This document shows positions 36,225 through 44,366 of a stretch of 64,000 nucleotides of DNA, one piece after another. The position numbers were made by a program, and so were the translations under genes. The stretch is from Alteribacter populi. Lineage in GTDB: Bacteria; Bacillota; Bacilli; Bacillales; Salisediminibacteriaceae. Below the pieces are notes generated by a model. That model saw nothing but the letters and a program-made list of their open reading frames with translations, had not been told where the DNA came from and did not search any database. Location of the stretch: the NCBI RefSeq assembly GCF_002352765.1, contig NZ_KZ293963.1, forward strand, positions 3,994,559 through 4,058,558. Reading direction: 5' to 3'. Positions within the stretch are counted from its first letter, which is position 1, and each line of letters begins with the position of its first letter.

Positions 36225-36449
36225 TTAATCGTAATGGGTCCGACTTCCGCTCGTCCAATCAGCTTCTTGTTGGTTAACTCCTCCACGGTTCATCATTTCT
36301 TTAACGATTTCTCGGTGAATCGTTACTCCTTCAGAGTTGAGGTATGGTGCAATTTGTTGAAGGTTGTGATGGAAAAATGCGAGTTCTTTATCCGTCCAGT
36401 CCGTTTTTCCCATCATCGACAATTCCGTCATATCACGACCTACATACAT
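36225..36449 (-). CDS. yfhS: YfhS-like small protein
   Basis: 74 residues from ATG 36449, with AAAGAGGAGG at normal spacing; a 10-residue upstream extension lacks support. Starts MYVGRDMTELSMMGKTDW and ends GSRTHYD, hydrophilic and helical (FFHHNLQQIAPYLNSEG). Length and position beside fabL match B. subtilis yfhS, but identity by sequence is from memory. Function unknown. Confidence 0.7.
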   Translation of the reverse strand: MYVGRDMTELSMMGKTDWTDKELAFFHHNLQQIAPYLNSEGVTIHREIVKEMMNRGGVNQQEADWTSGSRTHYD

Positions 36450-36592
36450 TCTCCAAGCCTCCTCTTTCACCGGTATCATGGCATTCTGTTACCGGTCCCT
36501 TATAGTGTTTCTAGTGACAAGGAGCGATATACGATATAATGAAGTGTAAAAATAGACAAATCCTGAATGACAGGCAAGAGGAGGAAATGATT

Positions 36593-37345
36593 ATGAACGA
36601 AAAAAAAGTAGCTCTCATTACCGGAAGCAGTCGAGGTATTGGTAAGCGAATCGCCATTAAATTAGCTAAAAAAGGTTATAATATCGTGATTAACTATGCA
36701 CGAAGTCGCTCTAAGGCTGAAGAAACGGCAGAAGAGCTTCGCGAACTTGGTGCTGATGTTTTAACAGTGAAAGCAAATATTTCAAAAAAGGAAAAAGTGA
36801 TTGAGATGTTTGAGGAAGTTGACGCATATTTTGGTCGTTTGGATGTACTCGTTAATAATGCTGCATCTGGCGTATTACGACCTATTATGGAACTAGAGGA
36901 GTCTCACTGGGACTGGACGATGAACATTAATAATAAAGGGATGCTTTTCTGTTCTCAGGAAGCTGCGAAACGAATGGAAAAACAACAGACTGGAGCAATT
37001 GTCAGTTTGAGTTCGTTAGGGGCTGAACGTTACTTAAAAAACTACACTACAGTTGGGGTATCAAAAGCAGCTGTTGAGGCGTTAACCCGTTATTTAGCTG
37101 TAGAATTAGCGCCAAGTAATATTCGCGTGAATGCTGTATCCGGTGGAGCGGTAGACACAGACGCGTTAACACATTTTCCTAACCGTGACGAACTTTTACA
37201 AGATTCTAAAGATCGTACTCCGGCTGGAAGAATCGTTGAGCCGGACGATCTTGCCGACGCCGCTGTATTTTTGCTTTCAGATGAAGCGAAGATGATCTGC
37301 GGTCAAACCATTATTGTTGATGGCGGAATTTCATTACTGACATAG
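36593..37345 (+). CDS. fabL: Enoyl-ACP reductase III (FabL)
   Basis: 250 residues from ATG 36593 (GAGGAGG 8 bases upstream). SDR with TGSSRGIG at 10-17 and the FabL-specific block NNAASGVLRPIMELEESHWD (88-107). Catalytic Tyr151 and Lys158 are spaced Y-x6-K, as in enoyl reductases rather than the usual Y-x3-K. Ends GQTIIVDGG. NADPH-dependent last step of fatty acid elongation; a triclosan-tolerant alternative to FabI. Followed by sspE, as in B. subtilis. Confidence 0.96.
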   Translation: MNEKKVALITGSSRGIGKRIAIKLAKKGYNIVINYARSRSKAEETAEELRELGADVLTVKANISKKEKVIEMFEEVDAYFGRLDVLVNNAASGVLRPIMELEESHWDWTMNINNKGMLFCSQEAAKRMEKQQTGAIVSLSSLGAERYLKNYTTVGVSKAAVEALTRYLAVELAPSNIRVNAVSGGAVDTDALTHFPNRDELLQDSKDRTPAGRIVEPDDLADAAVFLLSDEAKMICGQTIIVDGGISLLT

Positions 37346-37484
37346 AGTTAGCTGTATTATCTACTCACCACATCCCTACATAATTATGTGTGACAAATGA
37401 TCCATTTTTGAAATAAAATTGGTAAACAATTTAAGGATAAAAACAAGTCACCGGGACATGATAATGTACGTGGAGGTGATACTC

Positions 37485-37709
37485 ATGGCTCATAAACAAA
37501 ACCAACAACAGCAGGCTCAACAACAAGCTGCTAAAACAAACGCTCAAAAAGTACGTCAACAAAACGCTCAGTCTGCTCAAGCTGCTCAAGGCCAACCGGC
37601 TGAATTTGCGAGCGAGACAGATGCGCAGCAAGTACGTCAGCAGAACCAACAATCTGCTCAACGTAAAGGCCAAGCATCTGCCAAAAAACAACCAAAAGGA
37701 CAACAGTAA
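37485..37709 (+). CDS. sspE: Gamma-type small acid-soluble spore protein
   Basis: 74 residues from ATG 37485 behind TGGAGGTG. Two Gln-rich repeats, TNAQKVRQQNAQSAQ and TDAQQVRQQNQQSAQ, flank the germination-protease site EFASETDA. Unusually rich in Q and A, without Cys, Met or Trp inside, as known for gamma SASP, which serve as amino acid reserves in the spore. An upstream in-frame extension to 37419 has no start signal. Confidence 0.95.
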   Translation: MAHKQNQQQQAQQQAAKTNAQKVRQQNAQSAQAAQGQPAEFASETDAQQVRQQNQQSAQRKGQASAKKQPKGQQ

Positions 37710-37738
37710 CAAAAATTGTCTGCTGCATAAATGTCCTA

Positions 37739-37775
37739 GCGCGTCTTTTCCATTCCGGAAAAGGCGCGTTTTTTA
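37739..37775 (+). terminator. Terminator of sspE
   Basis: CGCGTCTTTTCC pairs with GGAAAAGGCGCG (one G-T pair), followed by TTTTTT. Confidence 0.85.
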
Positions 37776-37798
37776 TAAAATTAGAATTTATAATTGTG

Positions 37799-37820
37799 CG
37801 GGGACAGTCCCCCGAACTTT
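37799..37820. repeat. Second copy of the GGGACAGTCCCCCGAACTTT motif
   Basis: Identical over 21 bases to half of the hairpin at 35043-35077, but here lacking the opposite arm. Confidence 0.6.
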
Positions 37821-38012
37821 GATGCTTGAACTTATCGATTTTAAATTGACTGAATCAATAGTATAATAAGAAAAATAGAGGAAAAATAAAAAGTTGATAT
37901 TTAAGGTGCTTCGATCTTTGAAGGCTTTGCGATGAACGCGTAAAAAGTAAAAGAAAAGTTGTAAGAGGGCGTGGTGCAAGAAGTGATTCAATATAGGTGA
38001 GGGGGGAGGCGC

Positions 38013-38474
38013 GTGTGGTTCAAAAGGAAAAAAGGTGGAAACAATCGTAAGGAGAGAAAAGATGTTGAGATGATCCATGTTACCGTTGAGGATATGCGTA
38101 TTGCTGTCAATACCTATGCAAATCAGTTGGATTCTGACGTTTCTTTGCGTACAATTATAAAAGATAACCATGAAATTGATAATGAGCCTTTGACGGATTT
38201 TCTAGGAGGCAGACCGGACCGCTCCTTTTATATGGCGAAAGAGACGTTTGAAATTTTTGAAGATCCGGAATATCCTAAGTGGATTGACCTTTGTCAAATT
38301 GCTTGTGATCAGTACTTTTTGGAAACAGGAGAAGAGCCCGTTTTAGCCGGAGATCCTGCGAGAAAATTAAATTATCTTAAGGTAAAAGATTATTTAAAGG
38401 AGAAGCCTCCTTTTGATCTGTATTTACATTCACACGACCGGATGGTGACACACCGAATGCCCGAAAATAAATAA
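38013..38474 (+). CDS. Hypothetical protein, DUF3939-like
   Basis: 153 residues from GTG 38013, with GGGGAGG close upstream. A basic N-terminus (MWFKRKKGGNNRKERK) precedes a soluble domain with VTVEDMRIAVNTYANQL, GGRPDRSFYMAKETFEIF and DYLKEKPPFDLYLHSHDRM. The blocks recall DUF3939, from memory. No membrane span. In B. subtilis this position between sspE and ntdP is held by the unrelated-looking ygaB. Function unknown. Confidence 0.8.
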   Translation: MWFKRKKGGNNRKERKDVEMIHVTVEDMRIAVNTYANQLDSDVSLRTIIKDNHEIDNEPLTDFLGGRPDRSFYMAKETFEIFEDPEYPKWIDLCQIACDQYFLETGEEPVLAGDPARKLNYLKVKDYLKEKPPFDLYLHSHDRMVTHRMPENK

Positions 38475-38483
38475 AAAGAGGTA

Positions 38484-38575
38484 GTTCAAAAAATTTAGAA
38501 TGATAGCCGTAGATTGTTAGTTTAGCGGTTCGTAGCTCTAATTATTTTCTTTACGAAACCTCATTTTTAGGAAAG
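38484..38575. repeat. Probable R4 repeat remnant
   Basis: GTTCAAAAAATTTAGAATGA then TAGCCGTAG, similar to the left end of the R4 copies; the right end is not recognisable. Confidence 0.35.
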
Positions 38576-38585
38576 GAGTAGAACA

Positions 38586-39113
38586 TTGAGTTTTCCCATG
38601 GCAGGCAGCAACATCCAGGTACAAAGCTATAAACATAATGGACTTATTCACCGAATCTGGGAAGAAACCATTGTTCTAAAAGGAACCTCCCAAGAAGTCA
38701 TCGGCGGCAATGATCGGATTATGGTAAAAGAGTCAGACGGTCGTCAATGGCGTACACGTGAACCTGCAATTTGTTATTTCACAGCACACCATTGGTTTAA
38801 TGCAATTGGAATGATACGAAATGACGGAATTTATTTTTACTGTAACTTAGGGACCCCTTTTACGTATGATGAAGAAGCTCTTAAGTACATTGATTATGAT
38901 TTGGACATTAAAGTTTATCCTGATATGACGTACAAGCTTCTCGATGAAGATGAATATGCGCTACACAGCCAACGGATGAACTATCCTAAAGAAGTGGATG
39001 TAATCCTCCGAAGAAGTGTGGATGAACTCGTTCAATGGATTAGTCAACGAAAAGGTCCCTTTGAGCCGGGGTTTATTGAATATTGGTACGAGCGTTTTCT
39101 CCAACATCGCTAG
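38586..39113 (+). CDS. ntdP: Nucleoside tri-/diphosphate phosphatase (DUF402)
   Basis: 175 residues from TTG 38586 with AAAGGAG six bases upstream; the family N-terminus (M)SFP followed by QVQSYKHNGLIHRIWEET supports it. Conserved acidic residues of the FomD-like fold occur in DGIYFYCNLGTPF, YIDYDLDIKVYPD and LDEDEY. Hydrolyses nucleoside di- and triphosphates with a divalent metal. The B. subtilis homologue is ygaC/ntdP and lies next to ygaD, as here. Confidence 0.93.
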   Translation: MSFPMAGSNIQVQSYKHNGLIHRIWEETIVLKGTSQEVIGGNDRIMVKESDGRQWRTREPAICYFTAHHWFNAIGMIRNDGIYFYCNLGTPFTYDEEALKYIDYDLDIKVYPDMTYKLLDEDEYALHSQRMNYPKEVDVILRRSVDELVQWISQRKGPFEPGFIEYWYERFLQHR

Positions 39114-39299
39114 CTCCAAGCATGTTGTAAAGAAATATGAACCACTAGCCGGCGAAACGGGTATACGTAAGCCGGCTTCTTTTATGGTGAAACATTATTC
39201 ACTAAAAAATGTCTTCTAGCCATTTGAGTGATTGAGCTTTTCTTTACAAACAATAATGAAACCGCTCATTGGAAAGCAGACGGGATGTGACTTGAACGA

Positions 39300-41042
39300 A
39301 TGGACAGTATAAAACGTTATTTACAGTTTGTTAAACCTTATTGGAAACAGATTTTAATTACGGTAGTTATCGGGATGGTGAAGTTTGGGCTCCCTCTCAT
39401 TATTCCTTTATTAATGAAGTATGTCATTGATGATATTATTGGAGCGGACGGCCTTACGACGAACGAACAATTAACCCAGCTTTACTGGCTAATGGGGGGC
39501 GTCCTCTTCATTTTTATTTTCTTAAGGCCTCCAGTGGAGTATTACCGGCAATACTATGCACAGTGGACAGGGAGTAAAATTCTTTATGACATCCGGAATC
39601 AATTATTTACCCACCTTCAAAAGCTAAGCTTACGTTTTTATTCAAATAACAAATCCGGAGAAGTCATCTCACGCGTCATTCATGATGTAGAGCAAACGAA
39701 AAACTTTATCATAACCGGAATGATGAATATATGGCTTGATATGTTTACGATTATTGTAGCAATCGTTATTATGCTTACAATGGATCCTTTGCTTACCCTT
39801 GTCGCTGTAGTACTTCTCCCGTTTTACGGACTAGCGATCAAGTACTTTTACACGCGACTTCGAACACTCACACGAGATCGCTCCCAGGCGTTGGCTGAAG
39901 TACAGGGTCATTTGCACGAACGTCTTCAAGGGATGAATGTCATTCGAAGTTTTGCCCTCGAAAATCACGAAGAACGACAATTTGACGTTAGAAATGAAAA
40001 CTTTTTATCTAAAGCATTAGACCACACGCGTTGGAATGCTAAAACGTTTGCTGTCATAAACACGGTAACGGACTTAGCCCCAATTCTCGTTATTGGTGTT
40101 GCTGGTATGCTTGTCATTCAAAATGTTGTGACTGTAGGGACGATGGTAGCATTTGTAGCCTATATGGACAGGCTTTATAATCCGCTTCGACGTTTGGTAA
40201 ACTCATCAACGACGTTAACACAGTCTATTGCGTCAATGGATCGCATGTTTGAATTAGCCGATGAAAAGTACGACATTAAAGATAAAAAGGATGCATCCGC
40301 TATGAAAAACCCTCGTGGTGATGTGTCGTTTGACCATGTATTTTTTAGCTATGACAATGAAGATTTTGTCTTAAAAGATCTTCATTTTCATGTAAATAGT
40401 GGAGAAACAATTGCTATTGTAGGAATGAGTGGCGGCGGAAAAAGTACGATTATGAGTTTGATTCCCCGTTTTTATGATGTCTCAGATGGTCGAATTATGA
40501 TCGATGGAAAAGACGTACGCGATTATCAAGTAAGAAGCCTCCGTGACAGAGTAGGTATGGTACTTCAGGATAACGTCATTTTCAGTGAGTCAGTCAAATT
40601 CAATATTTTAATGGGAAGGCCGGATGCAACCGATGAGGAAGTATTCGAAGCAGCAAAAGCCGCTAATGCTCACGAATTTATTCAAAATTTGCCTGAAGGG
40701 TATGACACAAGTATCGGTGAACGTGGTGTGAAGCTTTCAGGTGGGCAAAAACAGCGCTTAGCTATAGCCCGCGTATTTTTAAAAAGTCCTGAGATTCTTG
40801 TTTTTGATGAAGCAACATCCGCGTTGGACTTAGAGAGCGAACAGCTCATTCAGCAATCGCTATTTGAACTTGCTAAAGATCGGACGACGTTCATCGTTGC
40901 TCATCGATTGTCGACGATTACTCATGCTGATCGAATTTTCTTAATAGAAAACGGCCGCCTCGTAGAAGAAGGTAGCCATCAAGAGCTGATGATAAGGCAA
41001 GGAGCGTACCATAAATTGTTTCAGGTTCAACAGTTGAATTAA
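39300..41042 (+). CDS. ygaD: ABC exporter, fused permease-ATPase (YgaD-like)
   Basis: 580 residues. Six-span type IV exporter domain (1-310) then the nucleotide-binding domain: Walker A GMSGGGKST at ~375-383, signature LSGGQKQRLAIARVF, Walker B EILVFDEATSALD, switch His in VAHRLSTITHADRI. Forms a homodimer or half-transporter exporting lipids or drugs (MsbA/Sav1866 group). The ribosome site before ATG 39300 is weak. Substrate unknown. Confidence 0.92.
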   Translation: MDSIKRYLQFVKPYWKQILITVVIGMVKFGLPLIIPLLMKYVIDDIIGADGLTTNEQLTQLYWLMGGVLFIFIFLRPPVEYYRQYYAQWTGSKILYDIRNQLFTHLQKLSLRFYSNNKSGEVISRVIHDVEQTKNFIITGMMNIWLDMFTIIVAIVIMLTMDPLLTLVAVVLLPFYGLAIKYFYTRLRTLTRDRSQALAEVQGHLHERLQGMNVIRSFALENHEERQFDVRNENFLSKALDHTRWNAKTFAVINTVTDLAPILVIGVAGMLVIQNVVTVGTMVAFVAYMDRLYNPLRRLVNSSTTLTQSIASMDRMFELADEKYDIKDKKDASAMKNPRGDVSFDHVFFSYDNEDFVLKDLHFHVNSGETIAIVGMSGGGKSTIMSLIPRFYDVSDGRIMIDGKDVRDYQVRSLRDRVGMVLQDNVIFSESVKFNILMGRPDATDEEVFEAAKAANAHEFIQNLPEGYDTSIGERGVKLSGGQKQRLAIARVFLKSPEILVFDEATSALDLESEQLIQQSLFELAKDRTTFIVAHRLSTITHADRIFLIENGRLVEEGSHQELMIRQGAYHKLFQVQQLN

Positions 41043-41050
41043 AAAAACAA

Positions 41051-41083
41051 AAGCAGCCTCTCACATGTGAGAGGCTGTTTATT
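41051..41083. terminator. Bidirectional terminator after ygaD
   Basis: AGCAGCCTCTCACA / TGTGAGAGGCTGTT near-perfect hairpin, flanked by an A run on the left and TTT on the right. Confidence 0.8.
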
Positions 41084-41256
41084 TAGATTCGGGATCATGG
41101 TGATGGAGCCACTGGTCATTGGGTCATCACGGATATTTAAGTCGATGGGTGACAATTTCAGAAGAATGGCCATTTTAAAGTGTGGTAAACAATGGATATT
41201 ATCGAAGTTTTTGGTCAAAATACCATATGTACATCGATACCAAAAGGAGTGACAAA

Positions 41257-42912
41257 ATGACTCACAAAAACGATCATGAGAATGAAAATTTCGGTACAAA
41301 CGTCTCTGGCACAGGCGATTCTTTAGATGGGCGTACTGCTGATAATGAGACCGAAGATACCCTTACAACTAGGCAAGGACACCCGGTAACCGACAATCAA
41401 AATGTTCGTACTGTTGGAAATCGTGGACCGACAACACTTGAGAACTACGACTTTTTAGAAAAAATCAGTCACTTTGACCGGGAAAGAATTCCCGAACGTG
41501 TCGTTCACGCTCGCGGGGCAGGTGCCCACGGTTATTTTGAAGCTTATGGAACGGCAGGGGATGAACCAGTTTCGAAATATACCCGTGCTAAGTTATTTCA
41601 GGAAAAAGGGAAGCAGACACCCGTTTTTGTTCGATTTTCTACAGTAAACCATGGTCGTCATTCCCCAGAGACGCTCCGGGATCCTCGAGGATTCGCGGTG
41701 AAATTTTATACGGAAGAAGGGAACTGGGATCTTGTTGGAAACAACCTAAAGATCTTTTTTATCCGCGATCCGTTAAAATTTCCTGATCTTGTTCATGCTT
41801 TTATACCTGATCCAGTTACAAATATTCAAGACGGAGAGCGTATTTTTGATTTTATCTCACAAAGTCCAGAAGCGATGCACATGATTACGTTTTTATTTTC
41901 ACCTTGGGGTATACCGGCTAACTACCGATTTATGCAAGGTTCGGGTGTAAATACGTACAAATGGGTGAATGAAGCAGGGGAAGGAGTTTTAGTTAAATAT
42001 CATTGGGAGCCAAAGCAAGGTATTCGCAATCTTACACAAGATGAAGCGGAAAGCATACAAGGAAAAAACTTTAATCACGGAACTCAGGACTTGTATGAAG
42101 CAATTGAGGAAGGGAATTATCCGGAATGGGAGCTTTTCGTTCAGATTATGAGTGATGGTGAGCATGCTGAACTCGATTTTGACCCACTTGATCCAACGAA
42201 GCTGTGGTATAAAGAGGATTTTCCTTGGTTACCGGTCGGAAAAATGGTCCTTAATAAAAATCCACAAAACTATTTTGCAGAAGTGGAGCAAGCGGCATTC
42301 GGTACTGGTGTACTTGTAGACGGTCTTGACTTCTCTGATGATAAACTTCTTCAAGGACGTACGTTTTCCTATTCTGACACTCAGCGGTACCGTGTTGGAG
42401 CGAATTACTTGCAAGTACCTATCAATGCTCCGAAAAAACATGTGGCTACAAATCAACGTGACGGTCAAATGCAGTACCGTGTTGATCAAGGAGAAAATCA
42501 AAATCCCCATGTGAACTACGAGCCTTCAATTATTGGCGGGCTAAAAGAAGCGTCGAAAAAAGGAGAGGATCACAAACCTAAAGCAGAAGGTCCTGTGACG
42601 CGTGAGAAGATTGACCGAACGAACGACTATGGACAAGCAGGTGAAACGTTCAGACGGTTTTCTCAATGGGAAAAAGATGATCTGATTCATAACTTGGTTG
42701 AAACTCTTCACCCATGTAGGAAAGAAATCCAGCAGGAAATGATCGCCCATTTTAAAAAGTGTGACGAAGAGTATGGTCGGCAAGTTGAGGAAGGTCTTAA
42801 TCAGAAAACGGATTCGCCAACAGATAGTCATCGAAACGTAATCGGTGCAACCGATGCAGAAACAGCCATTCAGGAAGCAGAAAACGTAAGTCATCCTTCA
42901 GACCCGTATTAA
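41257..42912 (+). CDS. Haem catalase, KatX-like, with long polar N-terminus
   Basis: 551 residues from ATG 41257 behind AAAAGGAG (the frame runs open back to 41182). Catalytic His84 in VVHARGAGAHG, distal Asn156 in EEGNWDLVGNN, haem-ligand Tyr in RTFSYSDTQRYRVG. About 40 polar Asp/Asn/Thr-rich residues precede the catalase core, and a ~30-residue polar tail follows. Length fits spore catalase KatX better than vegetative KatA (about 480), but that is inference. Decomposes hydrogen peroxide. Confidence 0.9.
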   Translation: MTHKNDHENENFGTNVSGTGDSLDGRTADNETEDTLTTRQGHPVTDNQNVRTVGNRGPTTLENYDFLEKISHFDRERIPERVVHARGAGAHGYFEAYGTAGDEPVSKYTRAKLFQEKGKQTPVFVRFSTVNHGRHSPETLRDPRGFAVKFYTEEGNWDLVGNNLKIFFIRDPLKFPDLVHAFIPDPVTNIQDGERIFDFISQSPEAMHMITFLFSPWGIPANYRFMQGSGVNTYKWVNEAGEGVLVKYHWEPKQGIRNLTQDEAESIQGKNFNHGTQDLYEAIEEGNYPEWELFVQIMSDGEHAELDFDPLDPTKLWYKEDFPWLPVGKMVLNKNPQNYFAEVEQAAFGTGVLVDGLDFSDDKLLQGRTFSYSDTQRYRVGANYLQVPINAPKKHVATNQRDGQMQYRVDQGENQNPHVNYEPSIIGGLKEASKKGEDHKPKAEGPVTREKIDRTNDYGQAGETFRRFSQWEKDDLIHNLVETLHPCRKEIQQEMIAHFKKCDEEYGRQVEEGLNQKTDSPTDSHRNVIGATDAETAIQEAENVSHPSDPY

Positions 42913-42950
42913 ACACAGTTAAGCTTCCGATTATAGGTTTTAAATAAATT

Positions 42951-42990
42951 AAAAAAGGCAGCATCGCTTCAATGGCGGTGCTGCCTTTTT
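42951..42990. terminator. Bidirectional terminator between catalase and ygaE
   Basis: AAAAAAGGCAGCA and TGCTGCCTTTTT flank a 15-nt loop; A run and T run serve both convergent genes. Confidence 0.9.
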
Positions 42991-43002
42991 CCTATTATCG
43001 TT

Positions 43003-44079
43003 CTAATCACGCTCTTGTATTTCGACTTCATTATCTTCTTTATGATACGTAAAGAAGCTGTCGACTAAACGGTCCAAATGTTCGAGTTCTTCACTGTACT
43101 CGACAATCAAGGCGACAACAGGGAAAAAGTGAATCCATTCGTCCCGGTCCATCCTTTTGTCCTCGTGAAGGTTGAAAAAGACGTCGGTAAGCTGTCGTTT
43201 TCCACTATCGACTTCTTCATATAGATCCTCAGTCGTTTGCGGGCGGACTTTTCCGATATACTTCAGTAAAATCCGTTCTTGATAATTAGTTAATTCATCG
43301 AGTTGATCCTTAACAAGGTCCTGGAGCTCATGAGGCATTCGCTGCATGTTGTTTTCATGCTTGCTCAAGCTCTGTAAAATATCCATCCCTTTACTTAATC
43401 CGTGAAGCATTTGTCTGAACAAGACGACTTTACGCATACGGGAATATTCATTTTTCTTAAAATATGTCCGCTCATCTTTATAAAGAAGGAAAAGGTTATC
43501 CATTTTTACGATGGCTTCTTTAAGTTTTTTCAAGTCTTGTTTAAGCGTACTATAGTCAGCTTCATGACGTGTCATTAACCGGATCCATTGGATGATCTGT
43601 TCGTTTGCATCGGTAATTTTATGGAACAACTGATTCTCGTGCTTAGGCGGCAGAAATATTAAGTTCACGAGAAATGACGCACCGACACCAATCATAATTA
43701 ATAAAAACCTGGAGGACGCAAAAGAGATGAAATCCTCTGAAGGTGCTTCCATAATAATGATAGCAGTAACAACAGCAAGCGGAATGATCGATTCTTTTCC
43801 AAGTTTCAAGTTAATAGCAATAACTAATACGACAACGACACCGACAACAAATGGCTCATGACCAAATGATAAAACAAATATGACAGCAAGAACTGCACTA
43901 ATAACATTGGCTTGAATTTGGTCTAAAATTGTAACCAAACTCCGGTAGACGGATGGCTGAACCGCAAAGACTGCAGCCAATGCAGCATAAACGGGTGGAT
44001 CGAACCCAAGCCATGTGGCAATATACAAAGCGAGTGTGATCGCTAAACCAGTTTTTAAAATTCGGGCTCCTAGCCTCAT
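43003..44079 (-). CDS. ygaE: Aromatic acid exporter family membrane protein YgaE
   Basis: 358 residues: six hydrophobic segments in the first ~150 (FUSC/ArAE type, LGFDPPVYAALAAVFAVQPS, IKLGKESII-like block) and a helical cytoplasmic domain. Length equals B. subtilis YgaE and the order ntdP-ygaD-ygaE is kept, with the catalase inserted. Transport substrate unknown. Confidence 0.88.
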   Translation of the reverse strand: MRLGARILKTGLAITLALYIATWLGFDPPVYAALAAVFAVQPSVYRSLVTILDQIQANVISAVLAVIFVLSFGHEPFVVGVVVVLVIAINLKLGKESIIPLAVVTAIIIMEAPSEDFISFASSRFLLIMIGVGASFLVNLIFLPPKHENQLFHKITDANEQIIQWIRLMTRHEADYSTLKQDLKKLKEAIVKMDNLFLLYKDERTYFKKNEYSRMRKVVLFRQMLHGLSKGMDILQSLSKHENNMQRMPHELQDLVKDQLDELTNYQERILLKYIGKVRPQTTEDLYEEVDSGKRQLTDVFFNLHEDKRMDRDEWIHFFPVVALIVEYSEELEHLDRLVDSFFTYHKEDNEVEIQERD

Positions 44080-44319
44080 TTGAAGACATAGTCCTTTCTA
44101 AAAGTGGTGGTTCAAAAGTTTGCGAATGGAAGGCCGGCAAATTGCAGTGCCTATACAACTCGATTAGGCCTCATTCTTCACTATTGAACAGTAAGTCATC
44201 TTGGTGATTTAATTCTAAATTCAAACAATACTTTCGATCGTACTATACAATGGTTTCAGACAACAATCAAGTTACTTTTTACCCGTAGTTTTCCACTGAA
44301 ATCCGATTGTAAACGCAAA

Positions 44320-44348
44320 CACCCTTCTTCCACAAGGAAAGAAGGGTG
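44320..44348 (-). terminator. Terminator of the glutamate synthase gene
   Basis: CACCCTTCTT / AAGAAGGGTG stem; minus-strand continuation GTTTGCGTTTAC is only modestly T rich. The other sequence between 44080 and 44366 shows nothing recognisable. Confidence 0.65.
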
Positions 44349-44366
44349 AGAATAATTTGAAAAGAT

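Noticed and set aside
36129..36539. 136-residue plus-strand frame
   Set aside because: It lies antisense over the YfhS-like gene, which has the better ribosome site and family sequence.
37431..37728. Minus-strand frames across sspE
   Set aside because: Leucine- and serine-rich antisense shadows of the Gln/Ala codons of sspE.
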